DNA of 64,000 bases from the NCBI RefSeq assembly GCF_025836995.1, contig NZ_CP107546.1, positions 2,666,001 to 2,730,000 of the forward strand, in the 5' to 3' direction. Source of the stretch: Microbacterium sp. M28. GTDB lineage: Bacteria; Actinomycetota; Actinomycetes; Actinomycetales; Microbacteriaceae. The position numbers and the translations under genes are program-made. Numbering within the stretch: the first letter of the stretch is position 1; every line of letters begins with the position of its first letter. Positions 58,799-64,000 of the stretch are shown here, piece after piece. The notes beneath the pieces were generated by a model. The model did no database searches. It had not been told where the DNA came from and saw only the letters and a list, made by a program, of their open reading frames with translations.

Positions 58799-59967
58799 GC
58801 GTGCACTCCCTTCAGCTCGGCGATCGCGCCGATCAGCTCGTGGCGGACGTCGTCGTCCAGGTCGAAGCGGTCGACGACCGCATCAGCGTCGTGGCCCTCC
58901 ACCGCGGCCCAGGCGGCGAGCGCGCGGAGCTCGCCGTGTCCGGCGTCCAGGCCCACGGCCAGGCGCGCCCGGATGACGGGCACGACCCGGAGTGCGAGCT
59001 TGATCTCGGCATCCGTCGCGATCTGGCGCAGCGCGTGCCGGATGCGGGCGTTCTCGAACCGCGCGGTGATGACCGTTCGCTGTCCGTCGAGGTCGGCCGA
59101 GTCGAACGGCAGCACCTCCGCGGCATCGTCCCAGAGGTCGGCGAGCGCCGTCCGGCAGTGCGCATCGGTCATGGCATCGGCGACGGTCGCATGGCCGCGC
59201 AGTCGACCCAGGCTCGCGAGCAGCGTGTGCCCGGCGTTGAGCAGCCACAGCTTGCGCCGCTCGTAGGGTTCGATGTCGTCGACGAACTCGGCGCCGGCGA
59301 GTTCCCATGCAGGCCGCCCGGCGGGGAAGTCGCCGCACAGGATCCAGGATGCCGCCGGTTCCGTGACGATCGCACACGGGTCATCCGTGACCGCGATCGG
59401 CAGCGCGTCGGCGGCCGCCGGTGTGATGCGGTCGACGACGGATGACACGAAAGAAACGTTGTCGTCGATCCATGCCGCGAGATCTGCGTCGGCGGTCCGG
59501 GTGACGAGTGCGCCGAGGAGCGCACCGTTGCCGTCCAGGTTGTCGCAGCTGACGATCGCGACGGGCCCGGCCCCCGCGTCCCGCCGCGCGCGCAGACCGT
59601 CGACGATGCGCGCGATCGCCGTGCCGTCGGCGTGGTACCCCGCTTCGGTGATCGTCACGGTGAGCACCGCGACCGTCGCCATCGCCTGGCGCCAGGCTCC
59701 GGCATCCGCTCCGTCGTGGGCGGCGACGATCGACGAGATGCGCTCGACCGCGTCGGACTCCGGGCCGCGGACGACCAGATCGTACGCGCAGCCCTGCGCC
59801 GCGAGCGCGACCGCGGCGTCCGGCGTCCGGCCGGTGAAGGCCGCGATCCCCCACTGCTCGCCGCCGGACCGGTTCACGACCTCCGTGTACCAGGCCTGGT
59901 GCGCACGGTGGAACGCCCCGAGGCCCAGGTGGGCGATCCGGACGGGCGCGCGGTCGGGTGCGGTCAT
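58795..59967 (-). CDS. uxuB: Mannitol dehydrogenase-family protein, probable fructuronate reductase
   Basis: A 390-residue long-chain polyol dehydrogenase. The NAD-binding start is [37 protein letters not shown] and the catalytic-domain lysine segment [20 protein letters not shown] (about 232-251) are present. Placed directly before manD, it should reduce D-fructuronate to D-mannonate with NADH. Tagaturonate reductase (UxaB) cannot be excluded by sequence alone, but ManD favours UxuB. Confidence 0.85.
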   Translation of the reverse strand: MTAPDRAPVRIAHLGLGAFHRAHQAWYTEVVNRSGGEQWGIAAFTGRTPDAAVALAAQGCAYDLVVRGPESDAVERISSIVAAHDGADAGAWRQAMATVAVLTVTITEAGYHADGTAIARIVDGLRARRDAGAGPVAIVSCDNLDGNGALLGALVTRTADADLAAWIDDNVSFVSSVVDRITPAAADALPIAVTDDPCAIVTEPAASWILCGDFPAGRPAWELAGAEFVDDIEPYERRKLWLLNAGHTLLASLGRLRGHATVADAMTDAHCRTALADLWDDAAEVLPFDSADLDGQRTVITARFENARIRHALRQIATDAEIKLALRVVPVIRARLAVGLDAGHGELRALAAWAAVEGHDADAVVDRFDLDDDVRHELIGAIAELKGVHA

Positions 59968-61115
59968 ACCGCGGGGACCTCGATGACGGGGACTTCGAGC
60001 ACCAGGTCGTCGTACTCTCCCGCGATGACGTCGTCGATGCGCACCTTGCGGCCGAGCACGGCCGAGACGTAGACGGCCCGGACAGCGGCGAGCGCGAGCA
60101 GCGCCTGCTCGACGGTCAGCAGCGGTTCGCGGCCGCCGTCGATCGCGTCCAGCAGGTCGAAGTACTGCCGGACGTGGCCGTAGCTGAACTGAGTGGCGTC
60201 GACGCCGGCCGGCGGCTCGACGGAGTAGCGATCCGCCTGGTTGCCCCCGCCGCCGTATGCGCCGGTGGCGCCATCGGCGTCCTTCGAGAGGTGGATGTAC
60301 TGCAGGGCGTCGCCGTCGATGACGGCCGAGCCGTCGGATCCGAGCACCTGGAGGCGCACCGGCAGGCCCGGGTACCCCGCGGTCGTCGCATGCAGCACGG
60401 CCAGTGCACCGCTGTCGAACGTCAGCGTGGCGACGGCGGTGTCCTCGACCTCGACACCCTCATGGGCGAGCAGGGCGATGTCGGCCGACACCGTCACCGG
60501 GCGACCGAGGAACCACAGCAGCAGGTCGACGGTGTGCACGCCCTGGTTCATGAGGGCGCCGCCCCCGTCGAGCGCCCACGTGCCGCGCCAGTCGCCCGAG
60601 TCGTAGTAGTCCTGCGACCGCCACCACGGGACGGTCGCGACGCCGGAGGTCACGCGGCCGAAGGCGCCGTCGGCGATCGCGGAGTGCACGATCTGACTCG
60701 ACGGGTCGAAGCGGTGCTGACTGATGACGCTGCACACCTGGCCGCGCGCCGCTGCCGCTGCGGCGGCGTCCGCCAGACGGCGGGCACGGATGAGGTCGAC
60801 GTCGAGCGGCTTCTCGATCAGGACGTGCGCGCCGGCCTCCAGTGCGACGACGGCCTGCTCGACGTGGAGGCCGGAAGGCGTCGCGACGACGACGAGCTGG
60901 GGAGGCTCGGCGGCGACGAGCTCCTGCACGGTCGCGTGGACCGCGGGGCGGACGCCGGTGCGCTCCTCGACGACGTCGGCGAGCGCGTCGGCCCGTTCGA
61001 GGGAGACGTCGACGAGTGCTGTGAGGGCGAGGCGGTCGGCGAGCTGCAGGACGGCGTCGACGTGCGTGCGTCCGATGACGCCGCAGCCGATGATGGCGGT
61101 GGACAGGGTGCTCAT
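59964..61115 (-). CDS. Gfo/Idh/MocA-family oxidoreductase
   Basis: A 383-residue NAD(P)-dependent dehydrogenase. Rossmann motif AIIGCGVIGRTHVDAVLQL, EKP motif VLIEKPLDVDLIRA (about 98), and GGGALMNQGVHTVDLLLWFL (about 185), the family's active-site helix. It has four-base overlaps with the genes on both sides. It probably acts on the transported sugar or glycoside before the uronate steps. The substrate is unknown. Confidence 0.88.
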   Translation of the reverse strand: MSTLSTAIIGCGVIGRTHVDAVLQLADRLALTALVDVSLERADALADVVEERTGVRPAVHATVQELVAAEPPQLVVVATPSGLHVEQAVVALEAGAHVLIEKPLDVDLIRARRLADAAAAAAARGQVCSVISQHRFDPSSQIVHSAIADGAFGRVTSGVATVPWWRSQDYYDSGDWRGTWALDGGGALMNQGVHTVDLLLWFLGRPVTVSADIALLAHEGVEVEDTAVATLTFDSGALAVLHATTAGYPGLPVRLQVLGSDGSAVIDGDALQYIHLSKDADGATGAYGGGGNQADRYSVEPPAGVDATQFSYGHVRQYFDLLDAIDGGREPLLTVEQALLALAAVRAVYVSAVLGRKVRIDDVIAGEYDDLVLEVPVIEVPAV

Positions 61116-61963
61116 GCGAGTTTCACTCCAGCGTTGTCGGTGAGGGTGCGGAAGGCGCGGGCGGCGCGACCGAACGGGTGCGCACCGCTGAATCCGCCGA
61201 GGGCGTTCTGGTCGGCGAGGTGGGGTTCGAGGGAGGCGAAGCCGGTGAAGCCGCGATCGCGCAGTGCCTCGATCGTCTCGACGAGTTCGCCGTCGCCCTC
61301 TCCGGCCGGCACGACCTCGCCGGTGTCGAGACGCGCGTCCTTGACCTGCAGGTACTCGATGTACTCGGCGAGCTGGGCGAACCCGTCGGTGACGGGTCGG
61401 ACGCCGACCTGCACGAAGTTCGCGTTGTCCCATGCCAGTCGCAGCGCCGGCGAGTCGACGGTGCGGACGATGTCGAGCACGCGCTCCGGGGTGTCGCCGT
61501 AGATGTGCTTCTCGTTCTCGTGCACGAGGGTCACGCCGGCGGACGCCGCCCGTTCGGCGAAGCGGCCGAGCCGATCCATCACCTCGTCGCGCATGCGCTC
61601 GACCGGCTCGCCCTCCGGCTGCCAGAACGAGAACATCCGGATGTAGCGCGACTCGAGGACGTCGGCGGCGCGCAGGGCGTTGTCGAGGCGCGTGAGCTCG
61701 ACGTCGATCGGACCTGCGAGGTCGCTCTTGCCGATGGGCGAGGCGATGGCGGAGACGCCCATCCCCTCGGCCCTGATCGCCGCGGCGAGCTCGCCCAACC
61801 GTTCCCGGTCGAGGTCGACGATGTTGGTGTCCCATGCCGATCGCACCTCGATGTGACGGGCGCCGAGCGCGAGCAGAACAGCGCACTGGATCCTCGGTTC
61901 GGGGTGGATCTCATCTCCGAATCCGGAGAGCGTCCAGGTGGGCTGGGCGGTCGTCGGTGACAT
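61112..61963 (-). CDS. Sugar phosphate isomerase/epimerase-like TIM barrel
   Basis: A 283-residue barrel. Segments: GARHIEVRSAWDTNIVDL (about 32), VTLVHENEKHIYGDTPERV (about 148), LRLAWDNANFVQVG (about 180), YLQVKDARLDTG (about 210) and GFASLEPHLADQ (about 250). It is first in the isomerase-route operon, divergent from lacI, with a LacI-type operator in between. Substrate unknown; keto-uronate or keto-glycoside isomerisation would fit. Confidence 0.87.
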   Translation of the reverse strand: MSPTTAQPTWTLSGFGDEIHPEPRIQCAVLLALGARHIEVRSAWDTNIVDLDRERLGELAAAIRAEGMGVSAIASPIGKSDLAGPIDVELTRLDNALRAADVLESRYIRMFSFWQPEGEPVERMRDEVMDRLGRFAERAASAGVTLVHENEKHIYGDTPERVLDIVRTVDSPALRLAWDNANFVQVGVRPVTDGFAQLAEYIEYLQVKDARLDTGEVVPAGEGDGELVETIEALRDRGFTGFASLEPHLADQNALGGFSGAHPFGRAARAFRTLTDNAGVKLA

Positions 61964-62021
61964 CGCATTCCTTCGTCGGGTTCAGGTCGGCGATCACCAC
62001 GGTAGCGATGCGGCAACCCTT

Positions 62022-62037
62022 TGACAAGCGTTTGCCA
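62022..62037. promoter_or_regulatory. LacI operator between the isomerase-route operon and lacI
   Basis: TGACAAGCGTTTGCCA, a CG-centred dyad of the LacI class, lies in the 115-base gap between two divergent starts. TTGACA (62021-62026) inside it could be the -35 for lacI. TTTGCCA is repeated at 62031 and 62042. The sequence differs from the 45.6/46.8-kb sites, fitting a separate regulator. Confidence 0.7.
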
Positions 62038-62078
62038 AAATTTTGCCACAGACCCGTTCGAATGGATATGCTCACCGC

Positions 62079-63128
62079 ATGACCGACACCGACGCCACCG
62101 CCGGACCCGCGGCGCGCCCTGCCGGTCGTGCCGCGACGATCACGGACGTCGCCCGCCTCGCCGGGGTCGCGGCGTCGACCGTGTCACGCGCTCTGAGCAA
62201 TCCGGACCGCGTCAACGCGGTCACCCGCCAGCGCATCGAGGAGGCGGCGGCAGAGCTCGCCTACGTCCCCAGCTCGCAGGCCCGATCGTTGGCGTCCGGA
62301 CGCACCGGCACGGTGGCGCTGCTGGTCCCCGACATCGCGAACCCGTTCTATTTCGACCTGATCCGCGGCTCGCAGCGTCAACTGCGCGCAGCCGGCTACA
62401 CTCAGCTGCTCGTGGACACCGAGGAGTCCCGCGAGGTCGAGGCCGACACGCTCGAGATCATGCGCAAGTCGGCGGACGGCGTGATCCTCGCGGCATCCCG
62501 TCTGGACGAGGAGCAGCTCATCGCGGCAGCCGCCCGGCAGCCGCTGGTCACCGTCAACCGCGACCTCCCCGACGTGCCCAGCGTGCTCATCGACACCCCG
62601 ACCGGCGTCCGGCAGGCGCTCACCCACCTGCATTCACTCGGTCACCGGCGCATCGCGTACGTGGCCGGTCCCGCCGGATCCTGGTCGAGCGCCCGGCGCT
62701 GGGAGGCGCTGCAGGATGCCGCGGCTGAGCTCGAGGTGGACCTGACGTTCCTCGGACCGTGGGCCCCCAACGCCGCCGCCGGCGCGACGGCGGCCGACAG
62801 CGTCGCCTCGCGCGATGTGACGGCCTGCATCGTGTTCAACGACCTGCTCGCGATCGGGATGCTCAAACGGCTCGCGCAGCGCGGCATCCGCGTTCCCGAG
62901 GATCTGTCGATCGTCGGCACGGACGACATCTTCGGATCGGACTTCTGCCACCCTCCGCTGACGACCGTCTCGGCGCCGATCGAGGAGGCCGGCCGGGTCG
63001 CGGTGACCATGCTGCTGAGCCGACTGTCGCAGGGCGGCACTCCACGGCTGCGAACCGTCCTGCCCACCTATCTGCGCACCCGCGAGAGCAGCGGTCCTGC
63101 GCCGTCGAACGAAGAGGATGCCCTGTGA
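62079..63128 (+). CDS. LacI-family regulator of the isomerase-route uronate genes
   Basis: A 349-residue LacI/GalR protein. The helix-turn-helix is ITDVARLAGVAASTVSRALS, with hinge SSQARSLASGRTG. The sensor domain ends LSIVGTDDIFGSDFCHPPLT. It is divergent from the uronate operon and overlaps the uxaC start by four bases, so it controls both sides. The inducer is probably an intermediate such as fructuronate, by analogy with other uronate LacI or GntR regulators. Confidence 0.92.
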   Translation: MTDTDATAGPAARPAGRAATITDVARLAGVAASTVSRALSNPDRVNAVTRQRIEEAAAELAYVPSSQARSLASGRTGTVALLVPDIANPFYFDLIRGSQRQLRAAGYTQLLVDTEESREVEADTLEIMRKSADGVILAASRLDEEQLIAAAARQPLVTVNRDLPDVPSVLIDTPTGVRQALTHLHSLGHRRIAYVAGPAGSWSSARRWEALQDAAAELEVDLTFLGPWAPNAAAGATAADSVASRDVTACIVFNDLLAIGMLKRLAQRGIRVPEDLSIVGTDDIFGSDFCHPPLTTVSAPIEEAGRVAVTMLLSRLSQGGTPRLRTVLPTYLRTRESSGPAPSNEEDAL

Positions 63129-64000
63129 GACTCGCCCCCTCCCCTGATCGGCTCCTGCCGGCGGATCCCACGACGCGTGCGATCGCCCGCACGCTGTACG
63201 AGAGCGTCAGCGACGCGCCCATCCTGTCGCCGCACGGACACGTCGACGCGGCGCTGCTCAGGGACGACCTGTCGTTCACGGACCCGGCGGATCTGCTCAT
63301 CGTCCCCGACCACTACGTGCTGCGCCTGCTGCATGCGCACGGCATCGGCCTGGACGCTCTGGGGCGCGGCTCCGCGGGTGTCGAGCCGCGCGAGATCTGG
63401 CGCCGCTTCGCGTCGCACTGGCACGTGTTCGCCGGCACACCGGTGCGTGCGTGGTTCGAGGACACGCTGCACTCCGTGATCGGATTGGACGAGCATCCGT
63501 CGGCGACGAACGCGGACGCCCAGTTCGACGCGATCTCGGCCTGGATCGCGGATGCCGCATCCCGCCCCCGCGCGCTCTTCGACCGCTTCGGGATCGAGGT
63601 GCTGGCCACGACGGACGACCCCGCCGACGCTCTGGAAGCCCACGCCGCCCTGCGCGACGATGCGACGTTCACCGGCCGCGTGCTGCCGACGTTCCGCCCG
63701 GATCGCTACTTCGATCCCTCAGCGGCGGGGTGGCCGGGCGCGCTCGAGCAGCTCCATGCCGCCAGCGGCATCGACACCGGCACGGCGTCGGGCCTCATCG
63801 CCGCGCTCGAGAACCGGCGTGCGCACTTCCGCGCGCTGGGCGCCACGGCGACCGATACCGGAGTCGTGGATGCCTGGGCGACGCGTCTCACCCCCGGAGG
63901 GCTGGAGCGCATCCACCGCGCGGGCCTCGTCGGTGCGGCGACGCCGGATGACGCCACCGCGTACCGCCGTCACATGCTGTGGGAGATGGCCCGGATGTCC
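63125..64000 (+). CDS. uxaC: Glucuronate isomerase UxaC, partial
   Basis: First 292 residues of an amidohydrolase-fold uronate isomerase that runs past the window end (family length about 460-470). The N-terminal metal site SPHGHVDAAL matches the actinobacterial form of the HxH motif. Further family segments are VPDHYVLRLLHAHGI, HVFAGTPVRAWFEDTL and VLATTDDPADALEAH. It converts D-glucuronate to fructuronate or D-galacturonate to tagaturonate, the step before the reductase and ManD encoded in the divergent operon. GTG 63125 overlaps the lacI stop. Confidence 0.93.
   Translation, partial: MRLAPSPDRLLPADPTTRAIARTLYESVSDAPILSPHGHVDAALLRDDLSFTDPADLLIVPDHYVLRLLHAHGIGLDALGRGSAGVEPREIWRRFASHWHVFAGTPVRAWFEDTLHSVIGLDEHPSATNADAQFDAISAWIADAASRPRALFDRFGIEVLATTDDPADALEAHAALRDDATFTGRVLPTFRPDRYFDPSAAGWPGALEQLHAASGIDTGTASGLIAALENRRAHFRALGATATDTGVVDAWATRLTPGGLERIHRAGLVGAATPDDATAYRRHMLWEMARMS

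Noticed and set aside
56657..59266. An 869-codon plus-strand frame opposite the isomerase, ManD and reductase genes
   Set aside because: Low-complexity shadow composition with no domain. The opposite strand carries clear catalytic motifs.

Overview
The window is high-GC actinobacterial DNA. It most resembles Microbacteriaceae, and Microbacterium in particular. The signs are GTG/ATG starts, four-base start/stop overlaps, a SufS-SufU pair, a DUF7882-type small protein, and a very frequent CGGATGCC/GGCATCCG octamer. No ribosomal or other marker gene is present, so the genus is an inference. The sequence looks like a catabolic region of a plant-polymer degrader.

1-19.6 kb is mostly housekeeping and stress genes: a partial GntR regulator with a probable operator, a rhodanese-type sulfurtransferase, a K+-channel-like protein overlapping a DHA2 drug exporter, SufU/SufS, an AraC regulator, small membrane or unknown genes, and an orphan LacI regulator. 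These are followed by a HelR-type RNA-polymerase-recycling ATPase with a rifamycin-associated element (RAE) in front of it. Next come a conserved membrane protein, a SulP transporter, a HerA-like ATPase, a large LuxR (LAL) regulator, a DUF6325 protein, a decayed MFS transporter and a TetR regulator. An 18-bp inverted repeat upstream of tetR recurs in the divergent control region at 21.67 kb, between a Gfo/Idh-isomerase operon and an ABC exporter.

23.5-32.7 kb is a fructan (levan/inulin) locus on the minus strand: lacI, two LplB/YtcP-type permeases, a large solute-binding lipoprotein, a GH32 fructosidase and a PfkB kinase in one operon, with a second GH32 enzyme (LamG-like N-terminus) upstream. 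Near-identical operators precede lacI and the second GH32 gene. A third lies inside the first permease gene, in rare AT-rich codons.

32.8-40.6 kb is an integrated island. A perfect 67-bp repeat of the 3' part of tRNA-Ser(GCU) flanks it, and a truncated tyrosine recombinase lies against the intact tRNA copy. The cargo is a complete glycan cassette: LacI, solute-binding protein, two permeases and a clan GH-A hydrolase.

40.7-64 kb is a uronate or uronate-oligomer region. One block (LacI, Gfo/Idh, Udh-like dehydrogenase, enolase-superfamily cycloisomerase/dehydratase, KdgD, ketoglutarate-semialdehyde dehydrogenase) is an oxidative uronate route ending at 2-oxoglutarate. The next block (ABC importer, four sugar isomerase/oxidoreductase genes, fructuronate reductase, mannonate dehydratase ManD, LacI, UxaC running off the end) is the isomerase route towards KDG. 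Each block has its own LacI regulator and operator. A BNR_4 propeller protein and an oxidoreductase-DUF6807 fusion stand at the head. Four Gfo/Idh/MocA and four TIM-barrel isomerase genes occur in the window, which suggests further oxidise/isomerise/reduce or 3-keto-glycoside chemistry.
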